Shown here piece after piece: positions 43,650 through 54,896 of a stretch of DNA of 64,000 nt. The stretch is from Terfezia claveryi. Taxonomy: Eukaryota > Ascomycota > Pezizomycetes > Pezizales > Pezizaceae. Under the pieces are notes generated by a model. It was not told the DNA's origin. It worked only from the letters and a program-made list of their open reading frames with translations, and ran no database searches. The stretch covers positions 1 to 64,000 of the forward strand of contig WHUX01000194.1 in assembly GCA_015179025.1 (NCBI GenBank), read 5' to 3'. The position numbers and the translations under genes are program-made. Position 1 is the first letter of the stretch, and the number at the start of each line of letters is the position of its first letter.

Positions 43650-44080
43650 TCTAATATAAAATGACCAAAGCAAGAAAAGTGCCTGCTGGACACTACTTCA
43701 GACAGAGAAGTAACCTTGAGTATGCCACCCTGAACCATCTTTACACAGCCTTGTTGTGGGTGTCTGAACATTTGGATTTTAGGAAACGAGAAAGCCGAGA
43801 ATAATGGCGTGGCACCCGAAAGCCACCTATGAGGATATTCGACCCAGGAGCAAGAAGATTTATAGTGGAACCCGCTTGGAGTTAAGCCACACTGTGGGAA
43901 GAGCAGATATTCTACACCTAGACACTGGCACCCAACGCAGCTGGATGCACACAGGGAACTGCGGAAAAAAGGATACTACATTGTCCCCGATTGCCCGCAG
44001 CGCAACACAATCAGGAGAGACCATATGCGGACAGCCACAACCTGGGAGAAGCTAGACGAATTCCCCTTATACCCCAGCAG
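43650..44080 (+). pseudogene. LINE RNase H / C-terminal remnant
   Basis: LLWVSEHLDF (about 43752-43781) is followed by GNEKAENNGV (about 43782-43811), the H-x--GNE-AD block with Asp replaced by Asn. Near the end TTWEKLDEFP (about 44034-44066) parallels SWEELDKPEW after the Cys/His motif of the LINE at 25781-28027. A Cys-containing stretch lies between them. Frameshifted and inactive. Confidence 0.55.
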
Positions 44081-44084
44081 AAGA

Positions 44085-44900
44085 GGAAATGATTTTGCTG
44101 GAATAGCTCCTGTGTCTCCGAGGACTCAGATGTTGACGAAACGGTTTTGTAAACAGAAGAAAGAATTCTCCGAATCAATTTTAGATGGATGATGAAAGAC
44201 AATCCTACGAACGGATTTTGGATAGCATGCGTTGCCTCTTATCAAGCATAGCTATACCCCCCAGGGCCCGGTTGTGAGGAAGCGATTTGCAAACAAAAGT
44301 AAGAGAACTTTCCAAACTGATTACGCTTCCAGGACGATCATCTCTCAATTGGCTTGCTAGTTGAGGAAGTGATTTTATAGGCTGAAGAGAGGGAGTTCTG
44401 TTACTAGTGCTAACAACTTTACCAGGCTCGGAAGAGGAGGTATCTATTTTGATATCATACGTTACATCTACCAGATCTCCCAGAGCTCAGCATACAAGGG
44501 GATTTTCCGGCCATGAGAGGTAGAATTCTCCGACCACAGTTTGCTGGAATAGCTTACATTTCTCTCTCAGCTCACATCAAACGACTTTGCATGCCGAAGG
44601 CAGAGAATTAATGGACTTGATAGCATTGTTACCATATGAGGCCATCTGTAGCTAACATTTCTCTCACGATGTAGCAGATAAAGAGCCTAGTTTGCAAGCC
44701 AAAGAAACATAATTCCCCGAACCGATTTTACGCATTTGCTCGCCGCAGACACAATATCTCAACAGTTTTAATCTGGCACGCCTCATATTTCTCCCAACAA
44801 TCGGGTAACGAGGGAGAAGCTGTACAGGCGGAAGGATAAATATTCTACAAAATGATATTGCTGGTATAAGTTATATCTCCCCAAGCATAGCAAATTAGAA
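44085..44900. repeat. Strongly diverged tandem repeat, unit roughly 140 bp
   Basis: Recurring landmarks, each mutated: GCTGGAATAGCT (about 44097, 44541), TTTGCAAxCAxAAGxAAGA (about 44146, 44287, 44691) and AATTCTCCGAATC/ACC (about 44164, 44524, 44712). Spacing is irregular, so the period is an estimate. Confidence 0.4.
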
Positions 44901-45252
44901 ATCGATAACCTACTGAAACAAGTAAGGTGCCACAAGTTGTGCCACTAAGGAAGGAATTGAGGAGCGATTGACGTTCTTATCACCAAGGTATGGGAATTAC
45001 ACCACAAGATGCAAGGAAACTGGGGTCCTTTGGGTTGCGGGAAATAGAAAAGCCATTTGGATACGACATTGTACCAGGACAATTTCATACCCCACACAAA
45101 GTACCCCCGACTCTATTAGTGTTTGCTAATCAGGAATAAATAATTCAATATATAGTCAGGTCGCCCGATATCGATCGTCCCAAGACGCTCGAGAGGCATT
45201 GACAATAATGTACTCTTCATCCATCACCTATGTTTCAGTCTAACTCCACAAA

Positions 45253-45290
45253 TCTCACACATCCCACACATCCCACACATCCCACATGAA
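45253..45290. repeat. 9-bp microsatellite ACACATCCC
   Basis: Four near-perfect copies of ACACATCCC on +. Confidence 0.85.
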
Positions 45291-45365
45291 CTCTGATACC
45301 GTGATGTTGCTGGGTGAGGCAGGACAAGAATATGTATGATATAGAAACAACTTAAAATAAACGAA

Positions 45366-45460
45366 GGCAGGGTGGTCTAGTTGCATTATACTTTGCTAGT
45401 ACTCTATTGAAGTATGTCATGTGGAGAGCAAAGAGACGTGAGTTCAATTTTCGTTATCCC
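45366..45460 (+). pseudogene. tRNA-like pseudogene, relative of 39271-39364
   Basis: Shares GGCA-GG, the A box TGGTCTAGTTG, the anticodon stem TTTGC/GCAAA, a 31-nt loop and GAGTTCAATTTTC in place of a proper B box. The T stem pairs only through G-T wobbles and the acceptor has two mismatches, so it is probably not functional. Sequence in the 31-nt loop differs entirely from the other copy although the length is equal. Confidence 0.5.
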
Positions 45461-46425
45461 ATTTTCTTAGATTACCCCCACCGCCACCTGGTCACGTATA
45501 AATGCGACTGTACTTGTTTATATCCCTTGTGATACTCAATCACTTCCTTACTGTGTTACCTTACCAGTTAGCCAGCCCTTCAATGTATGTATGGGTGGGG
45601 AACCTCATTGCGAAACCGTGGTGGTGGCCAAAATATGGCGCAAAAAAATTGAAAATAATGTGCCCTATATCCGTACATCCCAGGTCAAAAATTCTTCGCA
45701 CTTTAATTCTCTCCATGTCACCTCTTCCCACAGCTAATGTACCTCCAAACCGTCATCTCCTCAGCATTGACATAAAATTAAACCCCACCGCAGTAAATCA
45801 CATAGGTCCGCAGGACGGAGGAGGATGACGGGGGTCCTAGTGAAAGTTGCATCAGGCAAATATCTTATTTGACCATATACGTGGTAAACATCCAGAACGA
45901 GCCCCCGGGCAGTAGTACTTTGCTGTATCCGAACAATGCGGTGACGGTTGGTAGGCACAGGAGTTAGGAGCCCCAGATGCGAGAGAGACGGGGGGAAATG
46001 AACTCCCCAGCTTGGCAAAAAGCTTTTATCGTATTAAGAACGTTCTGGCTTTACAACATTCTCTTTGATTCCAGAATAATGCGTCAGAATTTCTTTGTCA
46101 CATAGAGGTAGTAATTTATTTTTACTTACTTGACCAAAAGTAGTCATAAAGATGTAAATTTCTCTCACATAAGCCTCGTGGTGGCTCGCATTCGCAAAGC
46201 GTGCGCGTATTTCGATCCGCAGTGCCACCAAACTTCCCGTAATAGGAGGATTCCAAGATCAAAACATAGCAAGGTAAGTGCATTGACTTTCAAGTCTGAA
46301 AATACGAGCCTCCAGTGACCTATTAAACCATCTGTTAGCCACTCAGGTTCGTGTGGACTCGTGCAAGACCTTTTTGCTTGAAAGATTGCACTGCAAGAAA
46401 AAAGTCTTACCCGAAGCCATAAGGC
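45461..46425. other. No gene supported
   Basis: A 108-codon + frame and an overlapping 85-codon - frame lie at 45502-46018. Neither has recognisable features. Confidence 0.3.
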
Positions 46426-47037
46426 TTAGTCTGTCGACCAACTCTCTATATCATCGTCACTCTCATACAGTCCATCCATATAATCGGCATCGTCATCGCT
46501 CTCAGTAAATTCATCCATACCATCGTTGCTGTCTGATAATACATCCACACCATTACATGGGTCGTCAGTTTCAGCAACCGGTGAGAGTATGTCTACCCTC
46601 CTCTTCCCTCCCCTGATTGCTGAATTGGTAACAGGGTATGGGTGGTGTCCCGATGGCCCCTCTTGTTCTTTTGGCGGTCTGGTAGCTGTCTTGTGTGGGG
46701 TAGCCGCAGCGGGGACACACTCGCCAGTCTCAGTGCTGTGGGTCTCGGCCTGTCCCCGTCTGAAAATTGGAATCCTAGTGTTTATACTGGTTTCAGCTAT
46801 GTGGGCATCGACCGTTCGGTCTCCTTGTCTGAACATGGGAATCGTAGTATTTATAACGTTGTCCTCAGTATGTCCCCTTCGGAACATAACAAACCCCGTA
46901 ATAAAACAACTGACAGGGAAGCTGAGGGTGATGACTGCGAGAAAGATAGGAAGTATGAAGGTGAAGATGGGAATGTAGAAAAGGACAAAGAGGAAGAATT
47001 CGGAGAAGAGATTTCTGTTAATGGAAAAGCCAGGCAT
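46426..47037 (-). CDS. Orphan ORF: N-terminal membrane segment, acidic C-terminus
   Basis: 203 codons. Residues about 10-50 are strongly hydrophobic (FFLFVLFYIPIFTFILPIFL and on to FITGFVMF), enough for one or two membrane helices or an uncleaved signal anchor. Next come two related segments, VINTTIPMFRQGD and SINTRIPIFRRGQ, with an earlier partial MFRRGHTEDN, an internal repeat of about 23 residues. The C-terminal 50 residues are Asp/Glu/Ser-rich (SDDDADYMDGLYESDDDIES). The opposite strand is also open for 150 codons, which weakens the call. No family recognised. A single-pass membrane protein with a cytosolic acidic tail would be an inference. Confidence 0.35.
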   Translation of the reverse strand: MPGFSINRNLFSEFFLFVLFYIPIFTFILPIFLAVITLSFPVSCFITGFVMFRRGHTEDNVINTTIPMFRQGDRTVDAHIAETSINTRIPIFRRGQAETHSTETGECVPAAATPHKTATRPPKEQEGPSGHHPYPVTNSAIRGGKRRVDILSPVAETDDPCNGVDVLSDSNDGMDEFTESDDDADYMDGLYESDDDIESWSTD

Positions 47038-48360
47038 GATGAAGGATAGGAGGCTTTTCGTTACAAAAACAAACTCCCGAGGAATGATGAGGAGAATTGT
47101 GCCGAGGACAAGTTATAGAGAGGTGTATTGCCCCAGAGGCACGACGTCAACACCAAGCCAGTCGCAGCTAGTACGTCATAACCACCTTTTATTTTTCCTA
47201 CATATCCGTGTATTCACCTCCATGTGAATCATACCGACCGCTGAGTTAAGTGCGAGGTCGATGTATGTCGGATACGTATGGCACGTGTCACTGCGTGAAG
47301 GAAATCACGCTACTTTCAAGGCAGACCACCCGTAAGATTTGCTCTCCGGCCGAAAGATGTAGCGAGCCCATTCCTTGTAGGGGAGGTGGCTTCGAACACA
47401 AAATCACACACCAGCGTTAGAAATTAAAATAACCCGGGTACCAGGGGATACAAGGCCATCTTCTTGGGGCTCACGCTCATGACTTGCAAGCCGATGGTAT
47501 TTCTAAAAAAGGTTATTTATACCTAATATGCCTGAGGCCACCGGTAGGAAGAAATCTTTGTCGATGGGGAGATAGGTATAATATTCTTTCAGGACAATTG
47601 ATACATTTGCGTGGCTATATACGAGATCCAAGAAGGCTAACTTTCCTCAATAGTCCCACCGAATAGGTTTAAGGAGCTCTTTTATTTTATTTCTTTTTAA
47701 ATAAAAAGGCTATCTTCTCAGGGCTCGCCCGGTATGAATAATAATGGTTAAAAATACCTAATATATTTGAGGAACCCTATTTTGCGGGTAGAAAGAGACC
47801 TTTGGCAAGAGTTTTAGCTTTCCTGTAATTATAATCAGCAAAAGTAGGAGGAGGGTGGGATACATATAAGGAGAATTGGCTCAAGGGTAGTCTGGTTGGC
47901 TCAAGGGCATATATAAAATACAAGATCTCACACAAATTCAAGGACAACCCGAGATGAAGTGAAATTGGAATTTGTCTAATAGTGACTGTAGCCCGCAATG
48001 AGAGTTGCCAGCCCCAGTCAGCAATGTTTCTCCATAAGGACTCAAAAACAGACTCTAAAATAACCTCCCAGGAACCATAGCATGAGTACTCCAGGGGTAT
48101 AGGCAATATGAGGTATTAAGATACCTTTCTCAACGGGGTTGATTTATTGACTGTTGGGATCGACCCTCCCACAGGCAGAAAACTCACGTAGACAGCAACA
48201 CCAGTGACCGATTCCCAAAGATAAAAAAGACAACTCACGGGTAACATCAGCGGCTCTACATAGCACGCGTACGGAAAACAGGCTATTGTCTAAGTGCGAT
48301 CTGATTAAGATTCTTCACACAAAGACGCCATCTTTCCCAGTCCTCTTTCAACAGCCAACT
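47038..48360. other. No gene supported
   Basis: Includes a TAGTCTGGTTG word at 47888-47898 and two GGCTATCTTCTCAGGGCTC / GGCCATCTTCTTGGGGCTC-like stretches (about 47455 and 47708), both with AAATACCTAATAT or similar downstream. This suggests a small diverged duplication. Confidence 0.35.
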
Positions 48361-48404
48361 TTTACATAAATTCCACTTCCGTGCCTTCTCGACTTGTGTC
48401 TCCT

Positions 48405-48470
48405 CATGGTCCCCTTACTGGGACCAAATAGGAGTAACAAGTATTTTTTTTAAAAAAAAAAAAAGCACTG
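48405..48470 (+). repeat. LINE-like 3' tail, + orientation
   Basis: CCTTACTGGGACCAAATAGGAG, then TAACAAGTATT and a T8/A12 stretch. It faces the - oriented tail at 48540 with only about 75 bp between them. Confidence 0.5.
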
Positions 48471-48539
48471 CCGTCTTTTGATAAGCGGAACCGGCGGTGA
48501 TACCTGTATGGTGGTCTGCATAAGCAAGCACTGTTGACC

Positions 48540-48660
48540 CTGGGAGAGTTTTCTTATTTTTATACTCATTACTTATATGTGGTCCCAGGGAGGGGCCATG
48601 ATGAGCCACCCGGGTGGCTTCAGGACAGATGCAAGTTAATCTCGTCAGGAACCAATACAC
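48540..48660 (-). repeat. LINE-like 3' tail, - orientation
   Basis: TTATTTTTATACTCATTACTT, then TGTGGTCCCAGGGAGGGG, CCATGATGAGCCACCCGGGTGG, CTTCAGGAC and AAGTTAATCT. The same order occurs at 37325-37432 and a related one at the 3' end of the LINE at 25781. Confidence 0.6.
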
Positions 48661-51600
48661 GGGGAATGAAACTGCAAATTTGCGAGATGCTGGAGGAGAC
48701 TGATTTTTTTTTGCGAGTATTTAATGGGACTGTTTTCTCCCTTCCTTATTCTCGCTCATCATTTTTTCTTGCCCATCATTATCATCAGCGGTTCGGTCAG
48801 GATAGAAGTTTGTCCCTCGGACTTCATACCTGCCAGAATGGTTTTCGTGCAACGTTTTATTCATTCCCTAGCTCCGGCTGTAGACCAGTTGCTCCGTATA
48901 CATCTCCCCCATGCTGGCAAAGCGATACGCTGTGACAGCCTTCCTGAGATCCGCCAGGATTGCTGGATCCCTGGGATGCGTATAAAACAACTCTATGTAT
49001 CGGAAGGGTTTTTGATTCGAATTTTCCTCCAGCCATTTGACGAGGAATTTGATTCATCCAAGTCTGATTCTCCGCCTGGTGAGCCCCTCATTTCCGGCTC
49101 TTGACTGGAGCGGCAAAGTTCTCCTTCTCGCCAACGACGGTGGCAGCGGCTCACTTTCTTCCCTCGCTTGTTCGTTGGTAAGCCACTTTGGGTCTGCCTC
49201 TGACCAATCAAATTGTCAGTGTTGATCCGATTGAGATTACCATCTCATGTCCTAGGGGGAGCTTAAGGAAATGGGAACGGTGTTTGCAAGCCTAGGAGGA
49301 AAACGGGGCCTTCAGCATACGCGGTGCGTTTTGTGCTACTATTGACACTGGGTGTGAGATGGTAGAGCTGAGAGAAAGGTAAGAACTTGGGAGGCGTTGC
49401 GTACAGATAATAGTGCCTTGCTAAAGGAATGCATGTTTTTGGTTTCTCTCATTGCACGGTTTTATCTCTGGTCTTTTTGGAGAATTATGATACGGCATTC
49501 AATCCTCCTGTGGAGGGTGTTGTGCCAACCTAACTAGCATTCAATGGGCGCCGGTGCGGCATCCACTGTAGCCTCCTGCTCCCTTTGTCCGCATGGTGAG
49601 AGTCCATGTTGCTGGTGCGTCGCTGGCATCACGCTCATCTCGAGTGCTAATAGTCGTTATGTGTGGGGAGTAGTTGATCTGAATCTGCGCGTCTCACGAC
49701 ATAATCGGGTTGAGTATTCATGTTGCTCTCAGCAAAAGCGATGCGATGCGATCGACTAGAGTCTTGGTATGAGACTAATGTTGCTGCCCCGTTGGCGTAT
49801 AGTCTTCCTGTCAACTTAAGATTTGTTTGATAAACTTAACCTGCTCGCCCAGCGTTCCTCTGACTAATCTAAATCACATGTCGCTGCTTCCTCCATCGCC
49901 GCAGCGGTATCAGCGGCGGCACACATGACAACGTCGTGAATGAAATCGTGGTGAGAGCCCTTTCTTTACTTTTATTGTGCACGTCTCCTACTGGTAGTTG
50001 TATTCTAGGGCTAGTACTAATGGCTGCGATTTATTCACGCAGGGCTCTTTTGCAATAAACGTCATAACCTGGTTCTTGGGACAATTTTGTTTTCGCAGTC
50101 TATTACGGCCTTAATCAGCATTAGGTTATGCGGTGGCCTAACCTTCATTGGGAGCTCTCGATCCCCTGACTATCAACTATCATACAACAACGCAGTGAGA
50201 ACTGTATGGGAATTCGAAACCAATCGGGGTGAAATGGAACATGATAAGAGGAATCATAGGGAAATCCATCACCAGTCATTGCGTAATTCAATTCTGTACC
50301 TTCCTCTGTCGAATCGTAGGCCTCAATTGGAAGCCAAATTCCCATCATCCTCAGGTGACTTCCAATTGGCAACCTCCTATCAAAAAACACCACTACGGAG
50401 GAGGTGGCGTTCTTGGGACAAGGAGCTTCTGATCATCGTTCCTCTTTCCCACTGCGCAGAACGGGCCTGTTCCCTATCAAAGAATTTCATATTTCAGTAA
50501 CAACAATGTGGAACAGGATTTTAGGGATAAGAAGAAGGGAATGAACAGACAGGCACCCCTACGCACAGCTACACAAGGCGACATCAGACAACAATCCAGA
50601 AAATCAAGAAGCGAAGCCGCTATGGCCTCAGGAGGGTGTTGAATGGTGTTCACTGGCCCGGGATACGCAAAACCAAGGTTCCATCTAGGCACAGTCCGAA
50701 GCTAGCAAGAGCTAATTCAGGCAATCTGGATAGAAGAGGATGCAGAAGGGAAGAGAAATTGGGACGTGGTGGAACCTCTTTTTCTCCTCGTATCACAGAT
50801 ACCTGGCTAACATGTACATTTGAAGCTGCTGATTAAGTACCTGACATCATTTCTTTACGAGATTTTTGTTTCGGTCACATTTCCCTTTTCAAGGCTATCT
50901 TGTCATTCTTTCTCAACCCGCTTCGCTTCTGTACACCGGACACGAAGATTAACTTGCACCGTCCTGGGATTCCATAATGAGTATGTAAAAATAAAAATAA
51001 AAATAGACCAAATTACCCTGACGAATGCCAAGAAGGGAAAGAAGCTACCCCAAAAAAGTAGTCACTTCCCAATTAGGCCTCCGCGCAAGACCTAGCATTT
51101 TGGTCGAGTTCTAGTACAAAATGGGAGTTTAAATGCAGCGTTGCAACCTCTACGAGGGTCTGATCGAGACTAGTTGCAAACCTTCACCAAAAAAAATTGC
51201 CACCTCACACACATTACATACATACAAATGAAAGGGGAATAGAACACAAAAAGAAACACCCGGTTGGGGATGACGGGGCCTGCAACCTTTAATGGAGTCT
51301 TCATGTGAGCGGTCGGCCCCTCTGTGTAAGACTCTATTTTCGTGGTGTATAAAATTCCCGAGGCGAAGTAATAAGCAACGTCTATCGTCCCTCACCAATC
51401 CGAAACTCCTCTGTCAATTTCTTATCCCTCTATTGGCTCCGCAACCCCCGCTCTTATTGGCAAACTCAACAACGGAGCTGATGGCCTTACCCAACCTTCA
51501 CATATGTCCCAAGGGGCGATAATCGCCTAGAATTCCATTGCCTCCCACACATTACAAATGTATTTTCCATGGACTTTTGCAAACGACTTGGCTGGTTTGC

Positions 51601-52936
51601 TGCCGGACAGGGTGCGGCCTATGTTTGGTAGCTAAAGGAGCGACTACTGGAGTCTCGCCTTAGATACGTCCCCCCTATATGCTCGACCTATTCTAACCGC
51701 ATACTCCTCTACCACTGGAGTGCGCGGTGAACCAGTTTGTCTTTTTACCATTGTTTTCATGTATTTCTGGTGTCTTTTTATGTCAGGACCCACCCCAATC
51801 TCGCACTCGAACGCCACACTCAGTATGGGGACCCTTCTCCGCCTTCCAACTTGTAGTGACTCTAGTTGTAAAGTACTAAGGCCAGCGGGTGTTAAAGTTC
51901 GCCGCAAAAGACCAGTACCAAGGCTGGCGGCATTGTGTTTCGACTTTCGCTTGTTTGGCCTTCTGTTTCCTCGCATAAAATCAGCAGCCTCTCGTTCATT
52001 TTTACGGCCTAGACAATGTCTTTTATCAACTACTTCACCAAAAACTCTTCCTAATATGCCTCTTATCCCTAGGAGCCGCCAATTTGATGTTGTGTATTTG
52101 GTGAAGGAGGTCTCGATCTTTATCTGCTATGATCTTAAATCATTCAAGGTACTCAATAATCTCTAAGGGCTGTAATTTTTCAACCTAGGCACCCCCCTCC
52201 AAGATTAGCTTTGCATATCAGGTATAGCGAAGGAGATCTTGGAGTTACTATAGTTGTAGTAGGCAGATGCAATGAGGAATCTGAGGCATGTAGCTTGGAT
52301 AACGCATTCGGGCGTTTGATGGAATTAAACCTGAACCCGGCCATTCTACTGTAGTATTCTTTTGCTTATATGTTGTATCTCGAGCCTCGGCCAGTAATGG
52401 GAAGAAATTGATGGATAAAAAGAGAAGCGAGTTTTTTTATTTACTGCCTTGCTATATCCTTCTGCAGGGTAGGAAAAAAGCCGAAATTTAAGGGCTGCAG
52501 AAGGTGAGTACTATGCGATTAGTCAACAGTATGGCCTGATATTCAACTCATTACAATACTTAACGACTCCAATGTAATATATGAAGCCATCCATCGATAA
52601 TGTGGTAAGGGGATTTTGCAGTAATTCAGGGCTTGGTGATGTGATTAAATGCTTTAGCCTTTCCATTCCATTCCCAGCTTGCGTTTGTCTATCCTCTAGG
52701 AGAGATTGCAAATAAATTACCCCCTGCTTCGGAGCGTTTATCCAAATTCTGCAACCAACCCTACCTCACTTTGCCCCCTTATGAATTACCAATGGCGGTA
52801 ATACTGTCTCATCTTCGCAAATATTCTCAATACTACATTAGCTCCCGATTTCCAACTTCTACAACCCGTCTATTATTCCTCACCCTCGCCTCTACAGATT
52901 AGCCTCGTACCCAGGTTAATATATTCAAATTTGTAG
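48661..52936. other. Long stretch without a supported gene
   Basis: ORFs up to 148 codons occur (for example 50087-50500 +, 51720-52166 +, 51644-51976 -) but overlap open frames on the other strand. None shows a domain, signal peptide or exon partner that I can defend. A GTTGTGCCAACCTAACTAGC relative of the TAGTCTGGTTG motif is at about 49519-49538. Confidence 0.3.
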
Positions 52937-53505
52937 CGTTCGTGACGTCGCAAATCTCAAGAGACAACAGACTGGTTACTACGAGGCTAGTGTTGTCTGC
53001 CAAGCCTTCCGATCGATTTTAATTCTACAACAAATTTATAAGAAAACCTGGTTGATACGCACCACGGGAAATAAATCGGTGTGCGGTAATCTTGCACTTC
53101 TATAAGATCTTGAATAGCCTCTGCGTCAGATTCTGCCTCCATCTCATCTTCCTCCATGTGATCTTCTGCTTCATCTTCTGCTAGTAAATACGCAGATGCT
53201 GCAGTCACAAGCACAGAATCGATATCATTCAGAACTTGGGCTCTTTCCGACGTTCGAGGCATGGATGGTGGTTGCGTATGTTTAGGTTCAATAGCAGCAA
53301 ACCTGGTTCATGAATTTGGGGTAATCAAATTCCTCACCTTAATTTAGTTAGCTTGTGGCTTGCACTAAAAACCTCGTTGAACCTGGTTGGGATTCGACAA
53401 CCCCTAATAATATCAGAAAACAAGTGATAACGCCAAGTAACGAGTAGGTTCGTGACCTACTCCCAGGAGATAACAGACTGGTTACTACGAGGCTATTTAT
53501 AGATA
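52937..53505. repeat. Direct repeat pair flanking an acidic ORF
   Basis: CAGACTGGTTACTACGAGGCTA occurs at about 52969-52990 and 53473-53494, preceded in both by GTTCGTGACxTxC and GAGAxAACA. The word is a variant of the 11-mer family. The enclosed segment may be a small mobile unit. Confidence 0.6.
52987..53262 (-). CDS. Small acidic ORF, 91 codons, possible transposase N-terminus
   Basis: Starts MPRTSERAQVLNDIDSVLVT, then SAYLLAEDEAEDHMEEDEME and IQDLIEVQDYRTPIYFP. An ILxDID-x-(15)-YLL-x-EDE start followed by RxxxPxxxxP is reminiscent of the N-termini of fungal PIF/Harbinger-like transposases, but no catalytic region follows. The two flanking direct repeats support a mobile unit. Weak call from pattern memory. 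Confidence 0.25.
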   Translation of the reverse strand: MPRTSERAQVLNDIDSVLVTAASAYLLAEDEAEDHMEEDEMEAESDAEAIQDLIEVQDYRTPIYFPWCVSTRFSYKFVVELKSIGRLGRQH

Positions 53506-53583
53506 ACCTTACAACAATCTGATTTTCCCATTATAAACCCTTTTTCATTCATATTGAACCGCATGTTCCACAATATCATATTT

Positions 53584-53905
53584 TCAGAGAAGTCCACCAA
53601 ACTTCCACATATGATCTATTAGGTTTTTGGGATCGCTTACTCCAACTTTTGTTGCATCAAATACAGAGGAGAATTTGGCAACAAGATCTGAATATCGATT
53701 GAGGAATCTCATGATCCAATCCTTTCCAATAACTTGGCATAGATCGTTATGGTTGTCTCGCAGGATCATAACCGCTCCACGTACATGTTCAATCCGAGTT
53801 GGAAACCCTACCAGCTCCAATAGTTATATCCATAGCACAATTACTCGCTCCTCTGCTGCTGTCACTAGTGGCGGGGCTTCATGGGCAGTTACCCTGTCAT
53901 GTGCG
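53584..53905 (-). pseudogene. pogo/Tigger-type transposase fragment (CENP-B HTH)
   Basis: The - frame reads EAPPLVTAAEERVIVLWI, a stop, then LLELVGFPTRIEHVRGAVMIL (about 53827-53765), KDWIMRFLNRYSDLVAKFSS (about 53727-53668) and VFDATK. GFP-x-x-x-x-VR-x-A-x-x-L and GK-W--RF--R---L--KFS are the hallmark of the second helix-turn-helix in pogo-family DDE transposases and CENP-B. The DDE domain is missing and the piece ends about 53584. Inactive. Confidence 0.75.
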
Positions 53906-54896
53906 TTATGAGGACAACATTTTAAGGTACTATAAAAAATAGCATTGATATCAGAAGCTTTGCGAATCGATCGGTAGACGTCCCCCTATGCCCAATCTAC
54001 CGTCACCACAGCATCCTCACTGCCTTGGACCTTTTTGTTTATCCTCCCCCTTCCACTTGCTCTAGTCTATCACCGACTCTAGTGGCCACTTCTTTCTTCC
54101 TCCGTCGGTATCTGCTCTGGCCTGGTGTCTTTCTTCACTTCTGTTCCCTTCCTCGTCCTCTCCTTCTTCTCTACCTCCGCTTTGTGTCTCACGGAAGCCA
54201 GCTCTCAGGTCTATATTCGTGCGTAGTCTCATGCCACATTCGTTCGTAGGCAGCACTTCCAAGAATCGTGTGGCTTCCTAAGCAGCCGGCCCATGCGCGA
54301 ATCAGCAATATTCCAGGGCGGGCCAGAACATTATCTCATGATCAGGACACCCCGTACAATGGGCCGGGCAAATATATAGTTAGCGTCTAATGCCAACTCT
54401 ACGCTCGAAAGGAGGTTCAAGGAACATTCGTGAATTCAAGGTTACACTTTGTGTCCCAGAAATTCTTCTACCCCCCAAAAGTCCGGTGTAACATAGACAA
54501 AGGAGTATCCGATGTAATCATAATTTCTTCCAGCTCAGAAAATTCCCATACTCTCCCTAATTTGCATCTAAACCTCAGCCTGTGGCTCCACTCCCATACA
54601 GTAAGGCACCTTACCTCAAATCACGTCCGTTCTGTGAGCCAATGTTCAGATCGAGGCTAGGGATAACCTACCTATTGTACGCTCCTACTCTCTTGTGGTG
54701 GGTGTTGTGCCAACCAGACTACACATGGGAATTCACTCATATTTCCTGTCCAACTGAAGTTCACTTGTTCTTGGCCTTGAATACTTATGGCCAGCTTAAA
54801 AGAAGGTATTGGCCAAAGCTTGGACGTGACAGCTTCTGTTATAAAAAACCTCTAGATCCAGCAACTTACGTTAAAACTTACTTCATCTGAAACACT
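53906..54896. other. No gene recognised
   Basis: Contains one CAACCAGACTA word (54711-54721) preceded by GTGTTGTGC. The last 170 bases are the presumed 5' flank of the ORF at 54897. No clear TATA element. Confidence 0.35.

Noticed and set aside
46526..47049. 150- and 135-codon ORFs on + opposite the membrane ORF
   Set aside because: No organised features; kept only as a reason to lower confidence in the - call.
51644..52166. 148-codon + ORF and 110-codon - ORF
   Set aside because: Both open over the same bases, neither with a domain or start support; I cannot choose between them.
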